A stretch of DNA of 64,000 nt from Cohaesibacter intestini (GTDB lineage Bacteria > Pseudomonadota > Alphaproteobacteria > Rhizobiales > Cohaesibacteraceae), in NCBI RefSeq assembly GCF_003324485.1, contig NZ_QODK01000001.1, positions 1,116,001 to 1,180,000 on the forward strand. The letters are read 5' to 3'. Shown in pieces: positions 18,574 to 27,961 of this stretch. Position 1 is the stretch's first letter, and every line of letters begins with the position of its first letter. The notes beneath the pieces are model-generated. The model was not told the origin of the DNA. It did not search any database and worked only from the letters and a program-made list of their open reading frames with translations. The translations under genes and the position numbers were made by a program.

Positions 18574-19152
18574 ATGACCTTTTTTAACAAGCTGCTGCTG
18601 GCCTGTCTGGTCAGTTTGATGAGCCTCATTCCCCTGACTGCGGCACAGGCCGAAATGGGGGATGATGGGCTGCATAAGGCGTCCTGGATGCGGGACACCT
18701 TCAAGGATCTGGGCGAGGATCTGCAGGAGGCCACTGCGGAGGGTAAACGCCTGATGGTGATCATCGAGCAACGGGGCTGCATTTACTGCAAGAAGATGCA
18801 TGAGGAAGTGTTTCCACGGCCGGAAATTGCTGACTTCATTGAGAAAAATTTCTTCGTCGTGCAGCTCAACATGTTTGGTGATGTCGAGGTGACGGATTTT
18901 GACGGCGAAGCCTTGCCGGAGAAGGACATGGTGCGCAAATGGGGTGCCTTATTCACGCCGACCCTGATGTTTTTCCCACAAGAGGTGAGTGGAGACAAAC
19001 CTGCCAATCAGGTCGCTGTGGTGCAAATGCCCGGCGCTTTCGGGCGGCACACAACCTTCAACCTTCTCAACTGGGTCGTTGAGAAAGGCTATGAAGGGGA
19101 CGAGAGCTTCCAGAAGTATCACGCCCGGAAATTCGCCGAACAGCAGCAGTAA
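18574..19152 (+). CDS. soxW: Periplasmic thioredoxin SoxW
   Basis: A 192-residue thioredoxin-like protein with a signal peptide (about 1-26, ending AAQAEM) and active site Cys69-I-Y-Cys72, followed by the TPTLMFF cis-Pro strand. SoxW is the reduction partner of SoxV. Start ATG 18574 was chosen because GGGAGG lies 9 nt upstream and a signal peptide follows; an in-frame start at 18517 would bury the signal. It is 53 nt downstream of soxV and separated from soxX by a 210-nt promoter gap. Confidence 0.9.
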   Translation: MTFFNKLLLACLVSLMSLIPLTAAQAEMGDDGLHKASWMRDTFKDLGEDLQEATAEGKRLMVIIEQRGCIYCKKMHEEVFPRPEIADFIEKNFFVVQLNMFGDVEVTDFDGEALPEKDMVRKWGALFTPTLMFFPQEVSGDKPANQVAVVQMPGAFGRHTTFNLLNWVVEKGYEGDESFQKYHARKFAEQQQ

Positions 19153-19179
19153 AGCGCCATTTCTGCGACTATTGCCTCA

Positions 19180-19229
19180 TTGCATAAAAGTGAATTTAAA
19201 CACATTATGAAATTCAATTTTTTGAATTT
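19180..19229 (+). promoter_or_regulatory. soxX promoter with exact SqrR/SoxR-type box
   Basis: TTGCAT (19180-19185), 17 nt, CATTAT (19203-19208) form a weak promoter. Directly downstream is a perfect 8-bp inverted repeat AAATTCAA-TTTT-TTGAATTT (19210-19229) containing ATTC-N8-GAAT at 19212-19227. Its position over the expected transcription start fits repression by SoxR. Confidence 0.7.
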
Positions 19230-19362
19230 GTTCTTGTGTAACGGGAGGAAATGAGGGTACGCTTCTATCTGAGGAGATAGGAACAAACACCTAGAGTGAC
19301 GCGCGGAGTCGATCCACACAAAACAAGGACCAGGGATCGGTTCCGGCAAGGGGAGGACCGGA

Positions 19363-19818
19363 ATGAAACAACTTTTTTGGGCAGCAGGAGCCCTGATCCT
19401 GAGCTCGGGCATTGCTTTGGCTGATGCAGTTAAGCCAGCTGACGTGATGTTTTCCGAAGGCGCCGTCGAGGCATCCCTGACGGGCCAAGCGGGCAATGTG
19501 GATGAGGGCCGCAAGGCATTCATCAATCGCAAGCTGGGCAACTGCCTTGCCTGCCATGAAAATAGCGATTTGCCAAAGGAACAGTTCCACGGCGAGGTTG
19601 GACCAAGCCTCGACGGTGTGGCTGATCGTTGGAATGAGGCCGAAATTCGCGGCATCGTTGTCAACTCGAAGCTGACCTACGAAGGCACCATCATGCCTGG
19701 CTTCTATGTGGCAACAGACTTTCCGCGTACGGCCGAAAAATTCAAGGGCAAGACCATTTTGACCGCTCAACAGATCGAGGATGTGGTCGCCTATTTGATG
19801 ACACTGAAAGAAGAGTAA
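19363..19818 (+). CDS. soxX: Sulfur-oxidation cytochrome c SoxX
   Basis: A 151-residue periplasmic monohaem cytochrome with a signal peptide (about 1-20) and haem motif Cys61-L-A-Cys64-His65. Met111 in GTIMPGFY is the probable distal ligand. SoxX pairs with SoxA; the complex oxidatively links thiosulfate to the SoxY cysteine. GGGGAGG lies a few bases before the start. A hairpin (CGAAGCCG / CGGCTTCG, 19832-19853) sits in the gap to soxY. Confidence 0.95.
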   Translation: MKQLFWAAGALILSSGIALADAVKPADVMFSEGAVEASLTGQAGNVDEGRKAFINRKLGNCLACHENSDLPKEQFHGEVGPSLDGVADRWNEAEIRGIVVNSKLTYEGTIMPGFYVATDFPRTAEKFKGKTILTAQQIEDVVAYLMTLKEE

Positions 19819-19880
19819 TTCGGGGCTATTGCGAAGCCGCAAGACCGGCTTCGTGCGCTCTGCATCACTGGAGGATGACA

Positions 19881-20303
19881 ATGAAATTTACACGCAGGGA
19901 CGTGCTTGCACTCGGGTCTGGGGCAGTGGTCGCAGTCAGCTTTGCAAGCCTGCCAGCCATGGCCAGTGCATCGGATGATGCGATCAAGGCCTTTACCGGT
20001 GGCATGGACATGACCGAGGGCGGGTTGACACTGACCGCGCCGGAAATTGCTGAAAATGGCAACACTGTGCCGGTGGAAGTGAGTGCTGAAGGGGCCGAAG
20101 CCATCACCTTGCTTGCTCTTGGCAACCCGACGCCCGCAGTGGCCACTTTCAAGTTCGGTCCGCTCAATCCAAGCCAGTCCGCATCCACCCGCATTCGTCT
20201 TGCCAAGACGCAGGACGTGTTGGCGATTGCCAAGATGAAGGACGGCACCTTCCGCAGTGCCAAAGCGACGGTCAAAGTGACCATCGGCGGCTGCGGCGGT
20301 TAA
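19881..20303 (+). CDS. soxY: Thiosulfate-oxidation carrier SoxY
   Basis: A 140-residue sulfur-carrier protein. Its C-terminus is GGCGG, placing the substrate-binding Cys138 on the flexible swinging arm, exactly as in known SoxY. The N-terminus has a twin-arginine signal (TRRDVLALGSG), so SoxYZ is exported folded. ATG 19881 was chosen over 19875 because GGAGG ends 6 nt before it. It is followed 21 nt later by soxZ. Confidence 0.96.
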   Translation: MKFTRRDVLALGSGAVVAVSFASLPAMASASDDAIKAFTGGMDMTEGGLTLTAPEIAENGNTVPVEVSAEGAEAITLLALGNPTPAVATFKFGPLNPSQSASTRIRLAKTQDVLAIAKMKDGTFRSAKATVKVTIGGCGG

Positions 20304-20324
20304 GAAATCAAGGGAGAATAAATC

Positions 20325-20654
20325 ATGGCAAAGGGTGTAAAACCTCGCGTGAAAGTGCCTCGCAAGGCATCCGCCGGTGACGTCATCACCATCAAATCGC
20401 TGATTAGCCACAAGATGGAATCCGGTCAGCGCAAGGACGGCGACGGCAATCTGATTCCGCGCTCGATCATCAATCGCTTCACCTGCGATTTCAACGGCCA
20501 GAATGTGATTGATGTGACGTTGGAACCGGCAATTTCGACCAACCCCTATTTCCAGTTTGAAGCAACCGTGCCGGAAGCCGGCGAGTTTCACTTCACCTGG
20601 TATGATGATGATGGCTCGGTCTATGAGACCAAAAAGAAAATCAACGTTGCCTGA
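20325..20654 (+). CDS. soxZ: Thiosulfate-oxidation carrier partner SoxZ
   Basis: A 109-residue immunoglobulin-like protein that forms the heterodimer with SoxY and presents its carrier arm. It has no signal peptide, as expected: SoxZ is co-exported with the Tat-targeted SoxY. The family block FTWYDDDGSVYE is present near the C-terminus. AGGGAG lies 9 nt before ATG. A hairpin (GCCCGGA / TCCGGGC, 20687-20709) follows in the 150-nt gap before soxA. Confidence 0.95.
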   Translation: MAKGVKPRVKVPRKASAGDVITIKSLISHKMESGQRKDGDGNLIPRSIINRFTCDFNGQNVIDVTLEPAISTNPYFQFEATVPEAGEFHFTWYDDDGSVYETKKKINVA

Positions 20655-20804
20655 TCATCTGAACTGACCATCGGACGCATTGGCTGGCCCGGAACGAGGA
20701 AGTCCGGGCGCCGGAGGGAATGCGCTTCGAAGCAACATTTACGGGCTGGTGTCTGACAGTGTCCTGTCTGTCGACATCCGCGCCCGCAGAGGGAGGACCA
20801 AACA

Positions 20805-21653
20805 ATGGCAAAGGGACCAATTATCCTATCGTTGGCGCTGGGCGTCGGGATCACCATGACCAGCATGAGCGCCATGGCCGGAGAAGATTCCAAGCTGGTG
20901 ATCGATGGGCAGGAATTTGTAACCAAGACCGAAGCGCCGGACCATCTGAAGGATAATCTCGACGAGATCTATTCGGGTTGGGTGTTCCGGTCTGACGAGA
21001 CCCAGGCCCTGCAGCTTGATGATTTCGACAATCCCGCTTTCGTTTTCATTGATCAGGCAACCGAACAGTTTGATGTGAAAGAGGGCTCTGCCAACAAGGC
21101 CTGCGCAGACTGCCATTCCGGCGTCGAGGATTTCAAAGGTTTGCGGGCGATGATGCCACGGGTCAAGGATGGCAAGCTGCAGACAATGGAAGACCAGATC
21201 AACCAGTGCCGCACCGAGCAGATGGGGGCCGAACCATGGAAATGGGGAGGCGCGACCATGCAGTCGATGGTGGCATTGATCGGGCTGCAGTCGCGCGGCA
21301 TGCCGATGAATGTGAAAATTGATGGCGACGCCAAGCCTTTCTGGGAGAAGGGCAAGGAAATCTACTATACCCGCCATGGACAACTGGATATGGCATGCGC
21401 CAATTGCCATGAAGACAATTACGGCAACAACATCCGTGCCGACCATCTCAGTCAGGGCCAGCTCAATGGCTTTCCGACCTATCGGTTGAAAAATGCCAAG
21501 CTCAACTCGGTCCATGATCGCCTGTTTGGCTGCATTCGTGATGTGCGTGCCGAGCCCTACAAGGTTGGGTCTGACGCCTTCCGTGCACTGGAGCTTTATG
21601 TCTCCTCGCGCGGCAATGGCCTGACAATCGAGACACCAGCTGTCAGAAACTGA
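20805..21653 (+). CDS. soxA: L-cysteine S-thiosulfotransferase subunit SoxA, dihaem
   Basis: A 282-residue periplasmic dihaem cytochrome c, catalytic partner of SoxX. It has a signal peptide (about 1-25) and haem motifs Cys100-A-D-Cys103-His104 and Cys198-A-N-Cys201-His202. Cys243 in FGCIRDVRAEPY is the active-site cysteine that becomes the persulfide haem ligand. Having two C-x-x-C-H motifs puts it in the dihaem class. GGGAGG precedes the start by 9 nt. A GC hairpin (GCCCGC / GCGGGC, 21661-21684) begins 7 nt after the stop. Confidence 0.96.
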   Translation: MAKGPIILSLALGVGITMTSMSAMAGEDSKLVIDGQEFVTKTEAPDHLKDNLDEIYSGWVFRSDETQALQLDDFDNPAFVFIDQATEQFDVKEGSANKACADCHSGVEDFKGLRAMMPRVKDGKLQTMEDQINQCRTEQMGAEPWKWGGATMQSMVALIGLQSRGMPMNVKIDGDAKPFWEKGKEIYYTRHGQLDMACANCHEDNYGNNIRADHLSQGQLNGFPTYRLKNAKLNSVHDRLFGCIRDVRAEPYKVGSDAFRALELYVSSRGNGLTIETPAVRN

Positions 21654-21701
21654 GCCGACTGCCCGCGCTTGTCAGAGTGCGGGCATCCTTTCATTTGTCA
21701 T

Positions 21702-21717
21702 ATTCATTTATGCGAAT
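21702..21717. promoter_or_regulatory. SqrR/SoxR-type operator upstream of soxB
   Basis: The sequence ATTCATTTATGCGAAT is an exact ATTC-N8-GAAT dyad 33 nt before the soxB start. TTGTCA at 21695-21700 could be a -35, but no good -10 follows. It suggests an internal, separately repressed promoter for soxB onward. Confidence 0.6.
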
Positions 21718-21750
21718 GTGTAGAAAAATACTTATCAGGATGAATGTTCG

Positions 21751-23448
21751 ATGATTTCCCGACGCGATTTTCTTCAGGTGGGAATGGCTGCTGCCTCCCT
21801 TTATGGTCTGAGCTCTTTTGGTGGCTGGTCGCGGGTCGCGGCCCAGCAGGCCCTGACGCAGGATCAATTGCTGGAATTTGACACCTTTGGCAATGTGTCG
21901 CTGATCCATGTCACGGACATTCACGCACAGCTCAAGCCGATCTATTTCCGTGAGCCGGAGATCAATTTGGGCGTCGGATCGAATCGCGGGCAGGTGCCGC
22001 ATTTGACCGGTGCGGATTTTCGCAAGGTCTATGGCGTTGCCGACGGCACGCCAGCCCAGTATGCGCTGACCTATGAGGATTTTGTCTCTCTTGGCAAGGG
22101 CTATGGCAAGGTGGGTGGACTTGACCGGATGGCCACCGTGATCAATGCCATCCGTGCCGATCGCCCCGAGGCCCTGCTGCTCGATGGTGGGGATACCTGG
22201 CATGGCTCCTATACCTGCTATCACACGCAGGGGCAGGACATGGTCGATGTGATGAATGCCCTCAAGCCTGACGCCATGACCTTCCATTGGGAATTCACCC
22301 TCGGGTCCGACCGGGTCAATGAAATTGTCGAGGGACTGCCTTTTGCCGCGCTGGCGCAGAATATCTTTGATGCGGAATGGGATGAGCCGGCGGAGCTGTT
22401 CAAGCCCTACAAATTCTTTGAGCGTGGCGGGGTGAAGGTGGTCGTGATCGGTCAGGCCTTTCCTTATATGCCGATTGCCAATCCCGGCTGGATGTTCCCC
22501 GAATATAGCTTCGGCATTCGCGACGAACGGATGCAGGAAATGGTGGATGAAGTGCGGGCTGAAGGGGCGGAGCTGGTGGTCTGCCTGTCGCATAACGGCT
22601 TTGACGTCGACAAGAAGATGGCGTCCAAGGTGACCGGTATCGATGTGATCCTGTCTGGCCATACCCATGATGCGCTGCCAGAGCCAGTGCAGGTGGGCAA
22701 CACCTTTATCATTGCGTCCGGGTCAAACGGCAAATTTGTCAGCCGGATTGATCTCGATGTCCGCGACGGGGCGATGAAGGGCATCCGCCACAAGCTCATT
22801 CCGATCTTCTCTGACGTGATTGCGCCGGATCCGGCCATCACCAAATTGATTGACGAAGTGCGAGCGCCGCATGAGGAGGCCATGGGCGAAGTGATTGGGC
22901 AGACGGACAGTTTGCTTTATCGCCGAGGCAACTTCAACGGCTCGTGGGATGACCTCATCTGTGCGGCCCTGTTGTCCGAGCGCGAGGCAGATATTGCCAT
23001 GTCGCCCGGGGTGCGCTGGGGGCCAAGCTTGCTGCCCGGTCAAGATATTACCCGTGAAGACATCTGGAATGTCACCTCGATGACCTATGGGCAAGCCTAT
23101 CGCACGGAAATGACCGGCGAATTCATCCATGTGATTTTGGAAGACGTGGCCGACAATCTGTTCAACCCGGACCCCTATTACCAGCAGGGGGGTGACATGG
23201 TGCGCACCGGCGGGCTTGGCTATGCCATTGATATTTCCAAGAAACAGGGCGAGCGGATCACTGATCTGACCTTTCTGAAAACCGGCGAAAAGATTGACCC
23301 GGCCAAGACCTATGTCGTGGCTGGTTGGGCCAGCGTCAATGAGGGCACCGAAGGTCCGCAGATCTGGGATGTCGTCGAGAGCCATATTCGCAAACAGGGC
23401 ACCGTCAGTGTGTCGGAAAATACCAGCGTGAAAGTGACCGGGGCCTGA
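21751..23448 (+). CDS. soxB: Thiosulfohydrolase SoxB
   Basis: A 565-residue periplasmic 5'-nucleotidase-like hydrolase with a di-manganese centre that releases sulfate from S-thiosulfonate-loaded SoxY. It carries a Tat signal (SRRDFLQVG). Metal-site residues fall in VTDIHAQ (Asp56, His58), DGGDTWHG (Asp148) and the HWEFT block (His179), with LSHNGFD and SGHTHDAL further on. Length is family-typical. It is preceded by its own operator-like box, unlike most genes inside the run. Confidence 0.96.
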   Translation: MISRRDFLQVGMAAASLYGLSSFGGWSRVAAQQALTQDQLLEFDTFGNVSLIHVTDIHAQLKPIYFREPEINLGVGSNRGQVPHLTGADFRKVYGVADGTPAQYALTYEDFVSLGKGYGKVGGLDRMATVINAIRADRPEALLLDGGDTWHGSYTCYHTQGQDMVDVMNALKPDAMTFHWEFTLGSDRVNEIVEGLPFAALAQNIFDAEWDEPAELFKPYKFFERGGVKVVVIGQAFPYMPIANPGWMFPEYSFGIRDERMQEMVDEVRAEGAELVVCLSHNGFDVDKKMASKVTGIDVILSGHTHDALPEPVQVGNTFIIASGSNGKFVSRIDLDVRDGAMKGIRHKLIPIFSDVIAPDPAITKLIDEVRAPHEEAMGEVIGQTDSLLYRRGNFNGSWDDLICAALLSEREADIAMSPGVRWGPSLLPGQDITREDIWNVTSMTYGQAYRTEMTGEFIHVILEDVADNLFNPDPYYQQGGDMVRTGGLGYAIDISKKQGERITDLTFLKTGEKIDPAKTYVVAGWASVNEGTEGPQIWDVVESHIRKQGTVSVSENTSVKVTGA

Positions 23449-23495
23449 TCGGCTCGACATTTCAGCGCTTTGCATATGAGGGAGGGATAGATTCT

Positions 23496-24764
23496 ATGCC
23501 TGTATTGTTCAAAGGGAAAAAACCGTCCCGCCGTGCCTTTCTGAAAGGGGCAGTGGCAACGGGCGGAGCCGCGTTGAGTGGCGGAGCAGCCTTGGCTGCC
23601 GGCGAGAAAGTGATCACGGAAGTCCAGCCATGGATGTCGGAATCCGGAGCACCGGTGGATGCGGCGCCCTATGGCAGCCCGTCCCCATTCGAAAGCCATG
23701 TGAAACGCCGCACCGTGGAATGGCTGACGGCGGATCCGATTTCATCGATCAATTTCACGCCTTTGCATGAGCTTGATGGCATCATTACGCCAAACGGGTT
23801 GGCTTTCGAGCGCCATCATGGGGGAGCGGCCGAGATTGAGCCGTCCAACCATCGCTTGATGATCAATGGTCTGGTCGATAGCGAGCTGGTTTTCACAATG
23901 GAAGATCTGATGCGGTTCCCGCGTGAGAATCACGTCTATTTCCTTGAATGCGCGGCCAATTCCGGCATGGAATGGCGCGGGGCGCAGCTCAATGGTTGTC
24001 AGTTCACCCATGGCATGATCCATAATGTGATGTATACCGGCGTGCCACTGCGGCTGTTGCTGGAAGAGGCGGGGGTCAAGACGGCTGGCAAATGGCTGCT
24101 GGCAGAAGGGGCGGATTCCGCCGCCATGACCCGCTCCATTCCGATGGAAAAGGCGATGGATGATTGCCTCGTCGCCTTCAAGATGAATGGCGAGGCGTTG
24201 CGGCCTGAACAGGGCTATCCGGTTCGTTTGGTGGTGCCCGGCTGGGAAGGCAATATGTGGGTCAAGTGGCTGCGTCGTCTCGAAGTGGGCGACAAGCCCT
24301 GGCATCACCGCGAAGAAACCTCGAAATATACCGATCTTATGGAAGATGGCCGGGCGCGGCGCTTCACTTGGGAGATGGATGCCAAGTCAGTCATCACCAA
24401 TCCCAGCCCGCAAGCCCCGATCAAGCATGGCAAGGGGCCAACCATCATCACCGGTCTTGCCTGGTCAGGACGGGGCACGATCCCGCAGGTTGATGTGACC
24501 ATCGATGGGGGCATCACCTGGCACAAGGCGCGGATTTCCGGACCGAGCCTCGATAAGTCGATGCATCGCTTCTATTACGAATTTGACTGGGACGGAAAAC
24601 CGCTTCTGCTGCAGAGCCGGGCCCATGACAGCACCGGCTATGTGCAACCCACCAAGGATCAGTTGCGCAAATTCCGGGGGGTTAATTCGATCTATCACAA
24701 TAATGGCATCCAGACCTGGGCCGTCAATGAAGAGGGGCAAGCGGAAAATGTCGAAATTTCTTAA
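23496..24764 (+). CDS. soxC: Sulfane dehydrogenase molybdenum subunit SoxC
   Basis: A 422-residue sulfite-oxidase-fold molybdoprotein. With SoxD it oxidizes the SoxY-bound sulfane sulfur by six electrons in the periplasm. It has a Tat signal (SRRAFLKGA) and the molybdenum-ligating Cys152 in [11 protein letters not shown], with the dimerization domain in the C-terminal third. The presence of soxCD predicts complete oxidation of thiosulfate to sulfate without sulfur globules. GGGAGGG precedes the start. The stop lies 17 nt inside soxD. Confidence 0.95.
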   Translation: MPVLFKGKKPSRRAFLKGAVATGGAALSGGAALAAGEKVITEVQPWMSESGAPVDAAPYGSPSPFESHVKRRTVEWLTADPISSINFTPLHELDGIITPNGLAFERHHGGAAEIEPSNHRLMINGLVDSELVFTMEDLMRFPRENHVYFLECAANSGMEWRGAQLNGCQFTHGMIHNVMYTGVPLRLLLEEAGVKTAGKWLLAEGADSAAMTRSIPMEKAMDDCLVAFKMNGEALRPEQGYPVRLVVPGWEGNMWVKWLRRLEVGDKPWHHREETSKYTDLMEDGRARRFTWEMDAKSVITNPSPQAPIKHGKGPTIITGLAWSGRGTIPQVDVTIDGGITWHKARISGPSLDKSMHRFYYEFDWDGKPLLLQSRAHDSTGYVQPTKDQLRKFRGVNSIYHNNGIQTWAVNEEGQAENVEIS

Positions 24765-25857
24765 AGGATTGATGGCGACCGCCTTGCTTGTCTCGCCGCT
24801 GATGTTGGCTCCGGCACAGGCGGAAAAACTCGGTCTTGGCCGCCCGGCAACCCCCGATGAGGTCAAGGCCTGGGACATTGATGTGCGACCCGACGGCAAG
24901 GGATTGCCGGTGGGCAGTGGCAGTGTGCTCGATGGAGAAGAATTGTTCATCGAGAATTGTGCGGCTTGCCACGGTGATTTTGGTGAAGGGGTGGATCGCT
25001 GGCCGGTCTTGTCCGGCGGCCATGGGTCCCTGAAAGACGCCCGACCGGTCAAGACCATCGGCTCTTACTGGCCCTATGCCTCCACCGTGTTTGATTACAT
25101 CAACCGGGCGATGCCGTTTGGCGCGGCTCAGACGCTGGAACCGGATCAGGTTTATGCGATCACCGCCTATCTGTTGAACATGAATGACGTGGTGGATGAG
25201 GACTTTGTCCTCAGCAATGAGAATTTCAACGAGGTGACGCTCGAGAATGAAGAGAATTTCTTCATGGATGACCGGGCAAATGGCGAGCTGAAGGAATTTT
25301 CTGCCACGCCGTGCATGAGCAATTGCAAGGCATCGGTGAAAATCACCAAACGGGCCGCGATCCTTGACGTGACGCCGGAGGAAACCGCTGCCGCCAAAGC
25401 TGCCGAGGAAGCCAAAAAGGCTGAAGAAGCCGAAGAGGCGGCCAAAGAGATGAAAGTGGCCTCAGCCGAGGCACCAACGGAAGAGATGAAGGCGGAGGAA
25501 CAACCTGCTGCTTCCGAGGCCAGCGCACTGGACCCTGAACTGGTGAAAGACGGCGAGAAGGTCTTCAAGAAATGCAAAGCCTGCCATCAGGTTGGCGAAG
25601 GGGCGCAAAACAAGGTTGGCCCTGTACTCAACGGTGTTGTCGGCCGCGAGATCGCTGCGCTTGATGATTTCAAATATTCCAAGGCCTTCAAAGCCAAGCA
25701 GGAAGAAGGTGGTTTTGTTTGGGATGAGGCCAATCTGACCGGCTACCTGACCAAACCGAAAAAGTTCATTCCGAAAAACAAGATGGCCTTTGCCGGATTG
25801 AAGAAGGACAAGGATATCAAGGCGGTGATTGAGTATCTCAAATCATTCCAGGAGTGA
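24748..25857 (+). CDS. soxD: Sulfane dehydrogenase dihaem cytochrome subunit SoxD
   Basis: A 369-residue periplasmic dihaem cytochrome with a signal peptide (about 1-25, ending PAQAEK). The first haem is Cys71-A-A-Cys74-His75 and the second Cys276-K-A-Cys279-His280. The domains are joined by a charged Ala/Glu/Lys-rich linker (about 210-260), as in Paracoccus SoxD. The start overlaps soxC by 17 nt, so the subunits are probably translationally coupled. The C-terminal domain resembles a cytochrome c2 and is strikingly like the first domain of the next gene. Confidence 0.94.
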   Translation: MSKFLKGLMATALLVSPLMLAPAQAEKLGLGRPATPDEVKAWDIDVRPDGKGLPVGSGSVLDGEELFIENCAACHGDFGEGVDRWPVLSGGHGSLKDARPVKTIGSYWPYASTVFDYINRAMPFGAAQTLEPDQVYAITAYLLNMNDVVDEDFVLSNENFNEVTLENEENFFMDDRANGELKEFSATPCMSNCKASVKITKRAAILDVTPEETAAAKAAEEAKKAEEAEEAAKEMKVASAEAPTEEMKAEEQPAASEASALDPELVKDGEKVFKKCKACHQVGEGAQNKVGPVLNGVVGREIAALDDFKYSKAFKAKQEEGGFVWDEANLTGYLTKPKKFIPKNKMAFAGLKKDKDIKAVIEYLKSFQE

Positions 25858-25864
25858 GGAGATC

Positions 25865-26590
25865 ATGAGCATTTCGAGATGCTTTCTGCTGGTCGTTGCC
25901 TGCGCTTGGGGCGTGGTTGGTATGTCTGGAGTTGGGTTCGCCAAGGACCTTTCCGCGCTGGAGATGACTGGCAAGACGGTTTTTAAGAAATGCATGGCTT
26001 GTCATGCAATCGGGGCTGGTGCGAAAAATCGCGTCGGCCCTCACTTGAATGGGCTGTTCGGGCGGCGGGCGGCCAGCATCGAAGGCTTTAAATATTCCAA
26101 GGCGATCATTCGGCAGGGGCAGGATGGGATGGTCTGGAAGGCAGCCAATCTCGATGCCTATATTGAAAATCCGAAGAATTTGGTGACCGGCACAAGGATG
26201 AATTTTGCCGGAATCAAGGACAAGGAGAAGCGCACGGCTCTGCTTGCCTATTTGCGAATCTTCTCTGACAATCCTGCCGATATTCCCGAGGCTGCACCCA
26301 CCGCATCTGATAGAAACCATGATCTGGACCCTGCCATTCTGGTGCTCAAAGGGGACCCGGACTATGGGGAATATCTGTCGAGCGAATGCACCACTTGCCA
26401 TCAGACAAGCGGGGCGGATGAGGGCGTGCCGTCCATCGTGGCATGGCCTGAAGAGGATTTCGTTATTGCCATGCATGCCTACAAACGAAAATTGCGTGTG
26501 CATCCGGTGATGCAGATGGTGGCAGGGCGTTTGTCCAATGATGAGATCGCAGCTTTGGCTGCCTATTTCGGAGATTTGACACCAGAATAA
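25865..26590 (+). CDS. soxE: Dihaem c-type cytochrome SoxE
   Basis: A 241-residue periplasmic cytochrome with a signal peptide (about 1-27) and haem motifs Cys43-M-A-Cys46-His47 and Cys175-T-T-Cys178-His179. SoxE is the electron-accepting subunit for the flavoprotein SoxF. The start at 25865 has GGAG just upstream and lies 7 nt after soxD. The N-terminal c2-like domain shares VFKKC-ACH, GPHLNG, GFKYSKA and MNFAGIK-type blocks with the SoxD C-terminal domain, suggesting a domain duplication or swap. The second domain is shorter, with the haem followed by a c4-like tail. Confidence 0.88.
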   Translation: MSISRCFLLVVACAWGVVGMSGVGFAKDLSALEMTGKTVFKKCMACHAIGAGAKNRVGPHLNGLFGRRAASIEGFKYSKAIIRQGQDGMVWKAANLDAYIENPKNLVTGTRMNFAGIKDKEKRTALLAYLRIFSDNPADIPEAAPTASDRNHDLDPAILVLKGDPDYGEYLSSECTTCHQTSGADEGVPSIVAWPEEDFVIAMHAYKRKLRVHPVMQMVAGRLSNDEIAALAAYFGDLTPE

Positions 26591-26617
26591 ACTGAGAAAA
26601 AGTGGGAGGAAGATACG

Positions 26618-27886
26618 ATGACACTGAATAGACGTGCTTTTTTGGGCACAGCGGCCGCTGCGGCAGGAACGCTGGCGGCGCCTGCGGTTCTGGCAAATGG
26701 CCAGAAGAAGGGCCGTGTGGTGGTGATTGGCGGCGGAGCTGGCGGGGCAACGGCCGCGCGCTATCTGGCTAAGGACAGCAAGGGGGCGCTGGATGTCACG
26801 TTGGTTGAACCGTCGCGGGACTATTATACCTGTTTCTTCTCCAATCTGGTGATCGGCGGCGTGAAAGAGCTTGCCTCGATCCGTCACTCCTATGGCACGC
26901 TGGCCGCCGCCTATGGTGTCAATGTCATCCATGACTGGGCCATTGAAGTGGATCGCGCCAATAAGACAGTCAGTCTGGCGGGGGGCTCAAAACTTGCCTA
27001 TGACAAGCTGGTGATTGCACCGGGGATCGATTTTGTGGACGGGGCTGTCGAGGGCTGGAGCGTGGCAGCCCAGAACAAAATGCCCCATGCCTATAAGGCC
27101 GGGTCGCAGACCGAACTGTTGCGGGCGCAAATTCTGGCGATGCCTGAAGGCGGGACCTTTGCCATGGTCGCCCCACCCAATCCCTATCGCTGCCCTCCCG
27201 GACCCTATGAACGGATTTCGATGGTCGCCCATCTGCTCAAACAGGTGAATCCGACGGCGAAAATTCTGGTGGCCGATCCGAAGCCGAAATTCTCCAAGAT
27301 GGCCCTGTTTCAGGAAGGCTGGAACACTCATTATGAGGGGATGGTCGACTGGGTCGGGCCGGACTTTGGCGGCGACAAGGTTTCGGTCAATCCCGATAGC
27401 ATGACGCTGACCATTGATGGCGAGGAAAACAAGGTCGATGTCTGCAACGTGATCCCGGCCATGAAAGCGGGACGCATTGCCGAGATTGCCGGGGTGACCG
27501 AGGGCAACTGGGCGCCGGTCAATGCCAAGGATATGTCATCGAAGATTGACGGCGATGTCCATATATTGGGTGATGCCGCCGCACAGGGCGACATGCCCAA
27601 ATCCGGTTTTGCGGCCAACAGTCAGGCCAAGGTGGCGGCGATGGCCATTCGCGGTGCGCTGACCGGCTCCAAGGTCTTTCCGGCGAAATTCTCCAACACC
27701 TGTTGGTCACTGATTGACACGGATGATGGTGTCAAGGTCGGAGCGACCTACAAGGCAACGGATGAGAAGATCGCCAAGGTCGATGGCTTCATTTCCAAGA
27801 CGGGCGAGAGCTCGGCAGTCCGGGCGCAGAATTTCAAGGAATCCGAAGGCTGGTATGCGGGCATTACCAAGGACATGTTTGGCTAG
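26618..27886 (+). CDS. soxF: Flavocytochrome c sulfide dehydrogenase flavoprotein SoxF
   Basis: A 422-residue Tat-exported FAD protein (NRRAFLGTA signal). The dinucleotide loop is VVIGGGAGGATAARYL (35-50). Cys72 in YYTCFFSN aligns with the cysteine that holds FAD covalently in flavocytochrome c. Cys192 (YRCPPGPYER) and Cys362 (NTCWSL) match the redox-active disulfide pair. It would oxidize sulfide and pass electrons to SoxE. GGGAGGA precedes the start. Downstream, a 9-bp hairpin (CCGGTGCGT / ACGCACCGG, 27909-27932) separates it from the DUF302 gene. Confidence 0.93.
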   Translation: MTLNRRAFLGTAAAAAGTLAAPAVLANGQKKGRVVVIGGGAGGATAARYLAKDSKGALDVTLVEPSRDYYTCFFSNLVIGGVKELASIRHSYGTLAAAYGVNVIHDWAIEVDRANKTVSLAGGSKLAYDKLVIAPGIDFVDGAVEGWSVAAQNKMPHAYKAGSQTELLRAQILAMPEGGTFAMVAPPNPYRCPPGPYERISMVAHLLKQVNPTAKILVADPKPKFSKMALFQEGWNTHYEGMVDWVGPDFGGDKVSVNPDSMTLTIDGEENKVDVCNVIPAMKAGRIAEIAGVTEGNWAPVNAKDMSSKIDGDVHILGDAAAQGDMPKSGFAANSQAKVAAMAIRGALTGSKVFPAKFSNTCWSLIDTDDGVKVGATYKATDEKIAKVDGFISKTGESSAVRAQNFKESEGWYAGITKDMFG

Positions 27887-27908
27887 GCTCTATTCCAATA
27901 TTCAAAGA

Positions 27909-27932
27909 CCGGTGCGTTACGGGACGCACCGG
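27909..27932 (+). other. Intercistronic hairpin after soxF
   Basis: A perfect 9-bp stem with loop TACGGG and no T tract. It is one of several GC hairpins in the sox run (19832-19853, 20687-20709, 21661-21684). They may protect or separate transcript segments rather than terminate. Confidence 0.5.
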
Positions 27933-27961
27933 ACCATAAGATGGTCGGGAGGACTGACGGA

